A DNA stretch of 14,424 nucleotides from CAZXCQ01 sp964639275 (GTDB taxonomy: Bacteria; Desulfobacterota; DSM-4660; Desulfatiglandales; Desulfatiglandaceae). The stretch is from contig CAZXCQ010000165.1 in NCBI GenBank assembly GCA_964639275.1, forward strand, positions 1 to 14,424, in the 5' to 3' direction. The position numbers were made by a program, and so were the translations under genes. Of this stretch, positions 7,972 through 14,404 are shown one piece after another (position 1 is the stretch's first letter; every line of letters begins with the position of its first letter). Below the pieces are notes generated by a model that was not told the origin of the DNA, made no database searches, and was given only the letters and a program-made list of their open reading frames with translations.

Positions 7972-8196
7972 ATCTCCCGGACCCTTGGGGTTGAATTCGG
8001 CGGCGCTATAGGTATTGTGCTTTTTCTTGCCCAGTCGATATCGATCGCATTCTACACGATCGGTTTTGGTGAGGCCATGACCGGCATTCTGCCCAGCAGC
8101 AGCACACTTTCGCCAAGGCTGATTGCGGCCCTTGCAGTCTCATTCCTTTTTGTCTTCGCCTGCCTGGGTGCCGATTGGAATAAAAAGACCCAATGA
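7972..8196 (+). pseudogene. Fragment of an APC/SLC12-type transporter
   Basis: The plus-strand frame encodes ISRTLGVEFGGAIG, then LFLAQSISIAFYTIGFGEA, then a second hydrophobic helix ending LGADWNKKTQ and a stop. These match the region around transmembrane helices 3-4 of amino-acid permease or cation-chloride cotransporter type proteins (SRxLGPEFGGxIG...FGEA). Only about 75 of the expected 450 or more residues are present. Both ends are missing: the left end joins directly to the palindromic repeat and the right end stops at 8194. An ATG at 7945 inside the repeat opens the frame, but without a convincing ribosome site. I call it a remnant; family identification rests on recognised motifs only. 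Confidence 0.6.
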
Positions 8197-8284
8197 CGAA
8201 AATGGGGATAGAGGGTCGGATTCAGGGGATGGGGGAACCCCGGGAAAGCCCGAAAATAAGTGACCTCAGTCTTTCTACTGGAGA

Positions 8285-8890
8285 TTATTCTACAACCTCT
8301 TTGAGCCACCCGGAGATCTTTTCGACTATGGGTTGACCCTTCTTTACCCACGCGATGTGTCCGAGAGAATCAAGACCGATGTCCTGCGGGGCCACGTGCC
8401 AGTGGGTGATTTGGGCACTAGGGAATTTGGAGAGCAATTTCTCCACCGCCTTTTTTGGGGCAAAGGGGTCGCCCGAGAAGGATATGGCAAGGACCGGGGC
8501 ACTCAGCCGGGGCAGCATCTGTTCATAATTCAGTGTGGCGTTCCTTGGCTCGTAGCGGCCGGTAAGGGTCGTGTGTGCCCAGTCTTTGATATGGGTCTTT
8601 GCCTCGGTCCCGGCAAACCCCACCCGCTTTCCAGGGAAATATCCCAGCACCTCTGAAATAAGACGAAATGCCTGGGTCATCAAGAGCAGACGAATGCTAT
8701 GGGGGAAATGCCACCCCCGATAATAGACAGATGGACAGGCTACCTGGATAAGGGCATCGATTTCGCCGGGGCTGGCACTCATGTATAGGGTACTCAGCTG
8801 TCCACCCAGGCTGTGACCGAGCAGCACCTTTGTGGCCCGGGGAAACAGATGCCCAGCCGCCCCCCCTTTTTTGTTGACACCCCATCCGCT
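8285..8890 (-). pseudogene. 5'-truncated alpha/beta hydrolase (COG4757-like)
   Basis: The readable C-terminal part (180 residues from a GTG at 8827) contains the nucleophile elbow GHSLGG, the acid-region sequence SGDPFAPKKAVEKL, and the putative catalytic His in SLGHIAW near the end. The middle, with GYFPGKRVGF, fits the COG4757 predicted hydrolases, which usually have about 280-300 residues. The part before the nucleophile elbow, normally about 100 residues with the oxyanion HG motif, is missing. The frame opens only to an in-frame TAA at 8891-8893, and no ATG or ribosome site precedes GHSLGG. The break lies beside a run of seven G, close to the divergent activator gene. It is probably a remnant left by a rearrangement; expression as a shortened protein is unlikely. 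Confidence 0.7.
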
Positions 8891-8975
8891 TTATCCTAAG
8901 AGGGTGTGGCTCGGAGTGACGTTGCGGCGGCGCCACGGGTAAAGCAGGGCACAGGCAGAGAGGGCAAAGCCAATA

Positions 8976-9767
8976 ATGACTTGTGTGATGGGCATAGATA
9001 TCGGTTCTTCGCGTTCGAAAGGCATCATACTTGGCGAGGGAGAGGTCATCGCTACCCACGAATCCCCGTCGGGCGGAGATCTGGGGGCCGCCGCCGGGAA
9101 GGTGAGGGAGGAACTTCTTGCCCTTGGGGGTCTATCGGCTGAGGACATCAGCTACGTTGTGGCCACAGGCTATGGGTCGAAGCAGGTGCCCTTTTCCTCT
9201 GAGGTGATCTCTGACATCTCATGCCACGGCAAAGGCGTTCATCATCTCGCGCCTTCCATAAGGACGGTTGTTGATGTGGGGGACCTATCCAGCAAGGTCT
9301 TTGTAATGGACCACAACGGCCGTCTTGTCAGGTTCCTGTTGAGCGGGAACTGCGCAGGCGGGAGCGGCCGGTTACTCAAGGTGATTGCCAAGGTGCTCCA
9401 GTTAAAGGTGGAAGAGATCGGATCGCTGGCATTGAAATCCAGGAAGCGGATTGAGTTCAACACCGGTTGCGTGGTCTTTGCCGAATCCGAGGCGGTTTCA
9501 AGGGTGGCCGAGGGGGTCCCCAAAGAGGATCTCCTGGCCGGAATCCACAGGGCCCTCGCCGCCCAGCTCAACAGCCTGGCAGAGAGGTTGGGGATTGAAG
9601 AGGATATGGCGCTTGTTGGTGGAGGTGCAAGAGATGTCGGGCTGGTGAAGGCCATGGAAGAGATCACAAACCTTGACATATTTGTTCCCCCGCGACCCCA
9701 TATGACCGCGGCACTGGGGGCGGCTCTCCTGGCCGGGGAAAAGAAAGCGGCCCGAGATCGAACTTGA
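8976..9767 (+). CDS. Divergent acyl-CoA dehydratase/reductase activator ATPase (BadG/BcrA/HgdC family)
   Basis: The protein has 263 residues and an ASKHA-fold ATPase that, in this family, uses ATP hydrolysis to push an electron from ferredoxin into the catalytic partner. It carries MGIDIGSSRSKGIIL (5-19, phosphate 1), VATGYGSKQVPF (62-73), ISCHGKG (81-87), and the cluster cysteines Cys126 (GNCAGGSGR) and Cys165 (GCVVFAESEAVS). In the family a single [4Fe-4S] is shared by two subunits through these two Cys. The usual phosphate-2 motif DIGGQDSK is replaced by DVGDLSSK (100-107), and NDKCAAG by SGNCAGG. This may mark a partner-specific subunit like BcrD/BzdQ, or a weakly active ATPase. VGGGARDVG (214-222) is normal. 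The start is the ATG at 8976. A TTGACA at 8874-8879 may belong to its promoter, but no good -10 follows. Confidence 0.87.
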   Translation: MTCVMGIDIGSSRSKGIILGEGEVIATHESPSGGDLGAAAGKVREELLALGGLSAEDISYVVATGYGSKQVPFSSEVISDISCHGKGVHHLAPSIRTVVDVGDLSSKVFVMDHNGRLVRFLLSGNCAGGSGRLLKVIAKVLQLKVEEIGSLALKSRKRIEFNTGCVVFAESEAVSRVAEGVPKEDLLAGIHRALAAQLNSLAERLGIEEDMALVGGGARDVGLVKAMEEITNLDIFVPPRPHMTAALGAALLAGEKKAARDRT

Positions 9768-9803
9768 GATGGTGTGGTTCTATCTCTGTAAGGAAAAATT
9801 TAC

Positions 9804-9833
9804 TTGACAAAAACGCATTATTCGGATTAAAAA
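9804..9833 (+). promoter_or_regulatory. Candidate promoter of the catalytic operon leader
   Basis: A perfect TTGACA at 9804-9809 is followed after 18 bp by TAAAAA at 9828-9833 (4 of 6 to TATAAT). A small palindrome, GGATT AAA AATCC (9824-9836), covers the -10 position and could be an operator. Transcription would begin near 9840. The -35 is convincing, the -10 only fair. Confidence 0.5.
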
Positions 9834-9931
9834 TCCTTAGATGCCTTGATTGGTCCTTTTGGGGGCCTCGTCTCTTCGGGTAAAAAGAGGCGTGGGGATT
9901 CTTTGGGGGAAGGTTTTTGTGAGATAAAGAA

Positions 9932-10048
9932 ATGGATCATCCAATGATTCCAATATACGACACGCGGTTTTCCATGATCGTCTCTGATGCCCATGGGGTG
10001 GTGTGCCATTTTTTCTTTTTTAGGAAGATCGCTCCGCCCATAGGCTGA
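9932..10048 (+). CDS. Possible 38-codon leader peptide with four Phe codons
   Basis: An ATG frame inside the leader encodes 38 residues and contains the run HFFFFR, with Phe codons at 10010-10021. It stops at 10046-10048, 13 nt before the terminator stem. That placement is like a translational attenuator of the pheA type. Against it, no good ribosome site precedes the ATG and the Phe run comes from a T-rich tract that could be chance. I rate it as a possibility only. Confidence 0.18.
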   Translation: MDHPMIPIYDTRFSMIVSDAHGVVCHFFFFRKIAPPIG

Positions 10049-10061
10049 CTTTTACCAAACT

Positions 10062-10101
10062 AAAAAGGCCGTGGGCGCCAATCCTGCCCACGGCCTTTTT
10101 T
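10062..10101 (+). terminator. Strong intrinsic terminator directly before the catalytic operon
   Basis: A perfect 10-bp GC-rich stem, GGCCGTGGGC (10067-10076) and GCCCACGGCC (10086-10095), with a 9-base loop, is preceded by five A and followed by six T plus TATTTT. The A and T tracts extend the stem and make it work in principle in both directions. It could end the activator transcript, but because the next start codon is at 10124 it must also be crossed to express the operon. Confidence 0.9.
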
Positions 10102-10123
10102 ATTTTGAAAGGAGATCAAACGG

Positions 10124-11284
10124 ATGAATGCCAGAAACAGTATCATTTTTTCAAAGGTCGAGTCCTATTATCAGGACTATGGGCAGAGGGCCAGTGAGCT
10201 GAACCGTGAGGGAAAGAGGCTCATCGGGTATGTCTGTTCCTTTGTTCCTGTGGAGATGATTACGGCAGCAGGATGTATTCCTTTTCGAATAAGGGGGGAT
10301 GTGGGAGAGCCGATTACAAAAGGGGATAACCTTTTGGAGACAATCGTGTGCCCATTTGTACGCAGTTGCTTTGACCTGGCAGTCAAGGGCAAGTATGATT
10401 TTCTTTCGGGTGTCGCCATCCCGCATGCCTGTGACAGCATGACCCGGAGCTATAACACCTGGAGATACTCGCTCGAGCTTCCATACACGCACTTTATCAA
10501 TATCCCCTCTGTGGTAAAAGAATCATCATTTGAATTTTTTGGTGACGAGTTAAGAACCTTCAAGAAGTCCCTCGAGGAGTTTGTGGGACGCGAAATTACA
10601 AACCATGATATCGCCAAGGCCATTGAGCTCCACAACACCTATCGCGACAGGGTCAGGGCGATTTATGAGTACAGAAAATCCGATCCACCCATGGTCATGG
10701 GGGTTGAACTGATGAAAGTCGTGACCGCTGGAACCGGCCTGCCTGTTGAGGAGGCCATCTCACTTTTTGACGAGGTCCTGGCGGAATTGGGCCAAAGGGA
10801 CGGTTCTCCTCTCAAAAAGGGCCCCAGGATTCTCGTTGACGGCGCCTGTCTGGATAATGTCGAACTGGTCAAGATCATCGAGGACAGCGGGGCCAATGTG
10901 GTTGCAGATGTCATCTGTAACGGGACGCGGGATTCTTTCCCCCGCACAGATGAAGGGGGAGATCCGATCGACGCCCTGGCCCATCGTTATCTGGATAAGA
11001 TCAATTGCCCCAAGACTTACAGGGATAACAAGTCAGGGACCTTTGATGGGGACATCGCCTCTCGCTTTGGTGATATCGGTTCCTTTGCAAGGGATTTCAA
11101 CGTGGACGGCGCCATCCTCTATGTCTACAGGTATTGCGACCCCTTTGGTTTCGAGGTCCCGGCGAGAAAGGCATATTACGAATCTATCAATATCCCGCTG
11201 CTATACCTGGAAGATCAGTATTCGACGGGAACGATTGGGCAGCTCAGGACGAGAATTCAGGCCTTTCTCGAGATGATCGGCTGA
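10124..11284 (+). CDS. BCR/HAD-family catalytic subunit, small (BzdN/BcrC/HgdB-like)
   Basis: The protein has 386 residues. It belongs to the 2-hydroxyacyl-CoA dehydratase / benzoyl-CoA reductase family, whose subunits each hold a [4Fe-4S] cluster and handle a ketyl-type radical of an acyl-CoA. Hallmarks are GYVCSFVPVEMITAAGCIPFR (35-55, the CTYxPxELIxAAG signature), IVCPFVRSCFDLA (74-86), PHACDSMTRSYNTW (100-113) and YRYCDPFGFE (335-344). Cys103 and Cys338, with Cys76, Cys82 or Cys38, are candidate cluster ligands. Length and wording fit the small subunits of class I benzoyl-CoA reductase better than a generic dehydratase, but substrate cannot be assigned by eye. GGAG lies 8 nt before the ATG. 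It begins a co-oriented three-gene operon behind the attenuator-like leader. Confidence 0.88.
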   Translation: MNARNSIIFSKVESYYQDYGQRASELNREGKRLIGYVCSFVPVEMITAAGCIPFRIRGDVGEPITKGDNLLETIVCPFVRSCFDLAVKGKYDFLSGVAIPHACDSMTRSYNTWRYSLELPYTHFINIPSVVKESSFEFFGDELRTFKKSLEEFVGREITNHDIAKAIELHNTYRDRVRAIYEYRKSDPPMVMGVELMKVVTAGTGLPVEEAISLFDEVLAELGQRDGSPLKKGPRILVDGACLDNVELVKIIEDSGANVVADVICNGTRDSFPRTDEGGDPIDALAHRYLDKINCPKTYRDNKSGTFDGDIASRFGDIGSFARDFNVDGAILYVYRYCDPFGFEVPARKAYYESINIPLLYLEDQYSTGTIGQLRTRIQAFLEMIG

Positions 11285-11315
11285 CCCGGATCTTGTGATA
11301 AGGAGGATTAAGGTA

Positions 11316-12716
11316 ATGGCTGAAGAAACACAAAAGAAACACAAAAAAAGGATGACAGCAACCCGGGCGGCCGCCTCCATTGGCCCCATGGTCAAGGAAT
11401 TTTTTGCCGGCACCCTACGGGCGAGGGAAGAAGGGACCAAAAAGCTGGCCTATACCTTTATCGTTTGCACCCACGAGGAGATCCTGTATGCCATGGACGT
11501 GCTTCCGGTGTGGACAGAGAACTTTGCAGGGATTTGCGGGGCCAAGAGAGACGCGGAACGATTCCTCCAGAGGGCGGAATCCCTGGGATTTTCACGTTCC
11601 CTCTGCACCTATGCACTTTGTGGCCTGGGATTTGACCAGTGGCGAGAACAACTGGGAGAGATGCCGCCAGATCCCCCATGGGGCGGCCAGGTGAGGCCCG
11701 ATTTTATGATATCCTCAGGGCAGATCCTGTGCGATCCGAGGGCGAAATGGTATCAGGCCACCCAGCAGTACATGCCGGATGTGCCGATCTATAACATCGA
11801 TCTTCCGTATCCCCTTTTCGACCCCAAACGAGACCACAGGGAGGTCTGGGACTATTATCACAAGTATATCGTCAGGGAATTCAGCGGCCTGATCTCCTTT
11901 TTGGAGGAGCAGACCGGCAAGAAGATGGACTATGACCGGTTGCGTGAACTCGTGGCACTAAGCGACAAGACCTGGAACCTCATTGAAGAGACCTACGACC
12001 TGAGGGCTGCCGTTCCATGCCCCATGGGCACGGGTGATGCCATGAATACCATGGTCCCCCTAAACTTTAAGATGGCCACCCGGGAGGCCTATGATTTTTT
12101 TTTGGCCCTCAAGGCAGAGCTTGAGCAAAAGATCGCCAATAAGGAGGGCGTGGTCCAGAATGAAAAATACCGGCTCCTTTGGGGCGGCGGCCTGCCCGCA
12201 TGGTATGCCTTGAATGATTTTAACTACTTTAACAGCAAGGGTGCCGTGTTCCCGGTGGAGACTACCTACAGGATGGTGGCACCCATCCACGAAATGGATA
12301 TTCCCAAAACCGATGACCCCCTCGATCACCTGGCCTGGCGGTGGCTGGGGTATTGGACCTTCTGGTATGACAGGGCCAGGCAGCGCCCCGGGAGCGAGCC
12401 GGATGTGGAGCGTCTCATCAACTACATTGAACGATACAAGATCGATGGGGTTGTCATGCACGAGGCCTTCTCGTGTCGGACCTGGCACGTAGGATTGATC
12501 TGGCAACTCCATCAATTGGCAAAGATCTATAAACCCATTCCTGTGCTGATGATTGGGTCGGACGGGGAAAAGAAGAAGGGCCTGAGAGAAGTTCCGTCTC
12601 TGATCCTGGAGAGTGACATCATCGATATCACATCCTATTCCGAGGTGGATACGAGAAACAAGATCGATGCCTTTATAGAGACCCTGGAATCGATCGCCAG
12701 GAGCAGGGTCAATTAG
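11316..12716 (+). CDS. BCR/HAD-family catalytic subunit, large (BzdO/BcrB/HgdA-like)
   Basis: The protein has 466 residues and is the partner of the preceding subunit in an oxygen-sensitive radical reductase or dehydratase. Cysteine motifs are FIVCTHEEILYAMDVLPVW (48-66), GICGAKRD (72-79), SLCTYALCGLG (95-105), SSGQILCDPRAKWYQ (133-147) and AFSCRTWH (384-391). Cys97, Cys139 and Cys387 are plausible cluster ligands by position. The phrase PPWGGQVRPDFMISSGQ before the CDPR motif is typical of BzdO/BcrB-like members. The start at 11316 is chosen because AAGGAGG (11300-11306) lies 9 nt upstream; a GTG at 11295 would place that ribosome site inside the gene. The gap from the first subunit is 31 nt. 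The N-terminus has a Lys-rich stretch (QKKHKKR). Confidence 0.88.
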   Translation: MAEETQKKHKKRMTATRAAASIGPMVKEFFAGTLRAREEGTKKLAYTFIVCTHEEILYAMDVLPVWTENFAGICGAKRDAERFLQRAESLGFSRSLCTYALCGLGFDQWREQLGEMPPDPPWGGQVRPDFMISSGQILCDPRAKWYQATQQYMPDVPIYNIDLPYPLFDPKRDHREVWDYYHKYIVREFSGLISFLEEQTGKKMDYDRLRELVALSDKTWNLIEETYDLRAAVPCPMGTGDAMNTMVPLNFKMATREAYDFFLALKAELEQKIANKEGVVQNEKYRLLWGGGLPAWYALNDFNYFNSKGAVFPVETTYRMVAPIHEMDIPKTDDPLDHLAWRWLGYWTFWYDRARQRPGSEPDVERLINYIERYKIDGVVMHEAFSCRTWHVGLIWQLHQLAKIYKPIPVLMIGSDGEKKKGLREVPSLILESDIIDITSYSEVDTRNKIDAFIETLESIARSRVN

Positions 12717-12728
12717 CCCGGGGAGACC

Positions 12729-13571
12729 ATGGCGGCGCATTTTGCTGGCGTTGATATCGGTTCAACCATGACCAAGGCGGTGATCCTCAACCAGGGGATC
12801 CTTACCACTGTTATCGGCCCCACCGGTCCGGAGCACCGGATGTTGGCCAACAGGGTTATGGAACAGGCCTTGAACCAGGTAGGCCTTCCCTTTTCATCCA
12901 TTACCTATGTCGTATCGACCGGATATGGAAGAATCAATGTCCCCTTTGCTGACAAACAGGTCACAGAGATCAGTTGTCATGCCAAAGGAATCTTTCATCT
13001 CTTTCCCCGCGCGAGGACCATTATCGACATCGGGGGGCAGGACAGCAAGGCCATCAAGATCCATGGCGATGGCAGGCCGGCGGATTTTGTCATGAACGAC
13101 AAATGCGCGGCAGGGAGCGGCCGGTTTATAGAAGTCATTGCAGATACCCTGGGACTTCGGCTCGAAGACATGGGCGACATATCCCTCCAAGGCAAAAATC
13201 CCGCGAACATCAGCAGTCTCTGTACCATATGGGCGCAGCAGGAAGTGGCGGAGAGTTTGGCAAAAGGGGTAGCGATTCCTGACCTGGTCGCCGGCGTCCA
13301 CCGGTCGCTGGCAGACAGGGTGGCCAGGATGGCCAGACGGCTCCGGATTGAAGACGAAGTGGTGCTCACGGGGGGTGGGGGTAAAAACAAAGGCCTGGTC
13401 CATGCCCTTGCCGATGAGCTTGACCGCGAGATTGTGGTACCCGGCGAACCCCTGATAACCGGGGCCCTTGGCGCGGCCCTGCTCGGCAAAGATATTGTGG
13501 AGAAGGCCGCGCGGAACAACATCTCCCTCGAGACAAAAGACCGCGTCCTGGAGACAGTTCAGATCCTTTAA
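12729..13571 (+). CDS. Canonical acyl-CoA dehydratase/reductase activator ATPase (HgdC/BadG/BzdP-like)
   Basis: The protein has 280 residues and the full family signature: AGVDIGSTMTKAVIL (6-20), VSTGYGR (62-68), ISCHAKG (81-87), IDIGGQDSKAIK (99-110), MNDKCAAGSGRFIE (122-135) and the second cluster Cys in SLCTIWAQQEV (163-173). Cys126 and Cys165 have exactly the same positions as in the divergent activator at 8976. The segment after Cys165 normally reads TVFAESE, here TIWAQQE, an unusual wording. It should bind ATP and a bridging [4Fe-4S] and donate low-potential electrons to the two upstream subunits. The gap of 12 nt after the large subunit and the GGGAG before the ATG show co-transcription and coupled translation. 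It may work as a homodimer or pair with the divergent activator. Confidence 0.92.
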   Translation: MAAHFAGVDIGSTMTKAVILNQGILTTVIGPTGPEHRMLANRVMEQALNQVGLPFSSITYVVSTGYGRINVPFADKQVTEISCHAKGIFHLFPRARTIIDIGGQDSKAIKIHGDGRPADFVMNDKCAAGSGRFIEVIADTLGLRLEDMGDISLQGKNPANISSLCTIWAQQEVAESLAKGVAIPDLVAGVHRSLADRVARMARRLRIEDEVVLTGGGGKNKGLVHALADELDREIVVPGEPLITGALGAALLGKDIVEKAARNNISLETKDRVLETVQIL

Positions 13572-13683
13572 CTATCCCTCCCCCTATTTCCGCAGACAGA
13601 CCACGACAGGGCCGGGTCTGGACTTTGCGCGATACCTGTATCATAGTAACTGCTACGCCGTGTGCAATAATAACTTCCCTGCC

Positions 13684-13795
13684 AACACTTTAGTAACACT
13701 TTAGCTTCGTGAAAACCGGGGAATGGGGATTCAGAATCCCCATCGCCCGACTTTCAAACGGCTAAAGTGTTACAAGAAATCTAGATTGATACGAT
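13684..13795 (+). repeat. Dispersed palindromic repeat, copy 3 (most complete)
   Basis: The outer arms GTAACACTTTAGC (13693-13705) and GCTAAAGTGTTAC (13761-13773) are perfect 13-bp inverted repeats. Inside them is a second stem, ATGGGGATTC (13723-13732) with GAATCCCCAT (13734-13743). The left arm is partly duplicated just before (AACACTTTAG at 13684-13693). The right end, TAGATTGATACGA (13781-13793), is shared with copies 1 and 2. There is no room for a protein, so if mobile it would be of MITE or REP type, moved by an enzyme encoded elsewhere. The 112 bp before it (13572-13683) hold no gene and no clear terminator for the operon; the nested hairpins here could serve as one. Confidence 0.75.
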
Positions 13796-13847
13796 GAACT
13801 CAGTTTTGCCGTGCCCTATAGCATGTTTAACAGGATGATCGAACGGT

Positions 13848-14300
13848 TTGAATAAACGAGCTATTGATGACTTTTCCGTCCTCCTGCTCGACATAGGCAA
13901 CACGTTTATGTTCGGGTGTGACCGGTTTGGGGAGGAGGAAGACTAACTTACGACCTATCGTGGGGCGGGTGGGAGGCTCCTGGATGCCCGCTCCCTTTAT
14001 TCCATCATCAACACCGCCTTTGGCAGGATCTTGTCGGACTATCGTGACCCCGCCCATCACGAGGAATTTGGACCAGTCCGCGGATACCTTGTTCAGGTTC
14101 TCGAAAAACATGACGTGCCATCGTCTGAGCCTGCAATTTTGGAAGAGGTCTTTGGTCGACATGAAGTTGGCAGGGTGCCCGAGTCGCACGCCGACATCCT
14201 TCGCAAATTGAGCCTCAAGTCAATCATCGTACCGACCGAGCGGCTCCGCCGGAAGCAAGATGGGCCGTTTACCGGTAAAGTCACTTCAGAAAAGCCCTGA
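13848..14300 (+). pseudogene. HAD-superfamily hydrolase gene broken by an in-frame stop
   Basis: From a TTG at 13848 (AGGA 12 nt upstream) the frame encodes the HAD motif I region, VLLLDIGNTFMFGCDRFGEE, with the nucleophile Asp in DIGNT. It then meets TAA at 13944-13946. Translation in the same frame resumes coherently: TYRGAGGRLLDARSLYSIIN, GRILSDYRDPAHHEEFGPV, ESHADILRKLSLK, as in HAD cap domains. After about 14220 it no longer resembles the family, since the motif II strand (VVSN-type) expected after LSLK is absent, and it ends at 14300. So the gene has both a nonsense codon and a lost 3' half. I recognise the family from motif I and overall wording; exact substrate class is unknown. Confidence 0.6.
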
Positions 14301-14404
14301 TCCTTGCCCGAGAGCATGGATTCATATCCCTCGCCTCAGATAAAGCGGATTTTATTACCGGAGAAATAAACTGGAATTCCGATATAAGGATTAAAAAAAT
14401 GTGA
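14279..14404 (+). pseudogene. Possible tail of a short-chain dehydrogenase
   Basis: In a frame different from the HAD remnant, the end of the window encodes ISLASDKADFITGEINW followed by a stop at 14402-14404. The words LASDxAxFITGE are typical of the C-terminal part of SDR oxidoreductases, where a VDGG usually follows; here that is degraded. Nothing upstream in this frame (stop at 14276-14278) supports a longer gene. It may be a small remnant or chance. Confidence 0.28.

Larger units (their letters stand above)
9840..10123 (+). promoter_or_regulatory. Long leader with attenuator layout before the BCR/HAD-type operon
   Basis: This gene-free stretch of about 280 nt separates a promoter-like site from the first catalytic subunit and ends in a strong terminator. 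It has potential hairpins, such as GCCTC at 9865-9869 with GAGGC at 9887-9891. GCCCATGG at 9989-9996 can pair over 8 bases (one G-U) with CCGTGGGC in the 5' arm of the terminator (10069-10076), a candidate antiterminator. After the terminator only about 22 nt remain, holding the ribosome site AAAGGAG (10108-10114) and the start codon. I recognise no known riboswitch class in it. Function as a conditional terminator is inferred from layout and pairing; the RNA fold is not computed. Confidence 0.45.

Noticed and set aside
8197..8284. Fourth copy of the palindromic repeat (GGGGATGGGGGAACCCC near 8225)
   Set aside because: It has a G-rich/C-rich core but lacks the TAACACTTTA arms and the ATTGATAC end that define the family.
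8697..9148. Minus-strand ORFs overlapping the start of the activator gene
   Set aside because: They overlap the ATPase motif region of the activator and the hydrolase remnant in other frames, and have low-complexity, shadow-like products.
9840..10061. Known riboswitch or T-box in the leader
   Set aside because: I looked for conserved cores of TPP, cobalamin, glycine, SAM, c-di-GMP, fluoride and T-box leaders by eye and saw none. A covariance search was not possible, so only a known-class assignment is rejected, not function.
11295..11315. GTG start adding 7 residues to the large catalytic subunit
   Set aside because: It would put the AAGGAGG ribosome site inside the gene; the ATG at 11316 is ideally spaced from it.
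13827..14189. Minus-strand ORF of 120 codons at the right end
   Set aside because: It is antisense to the HAD remnant, whose motif I and cap-domain wording are recognisable on the plus strand. The minus product matches no family I know and has no clear ribosome site.
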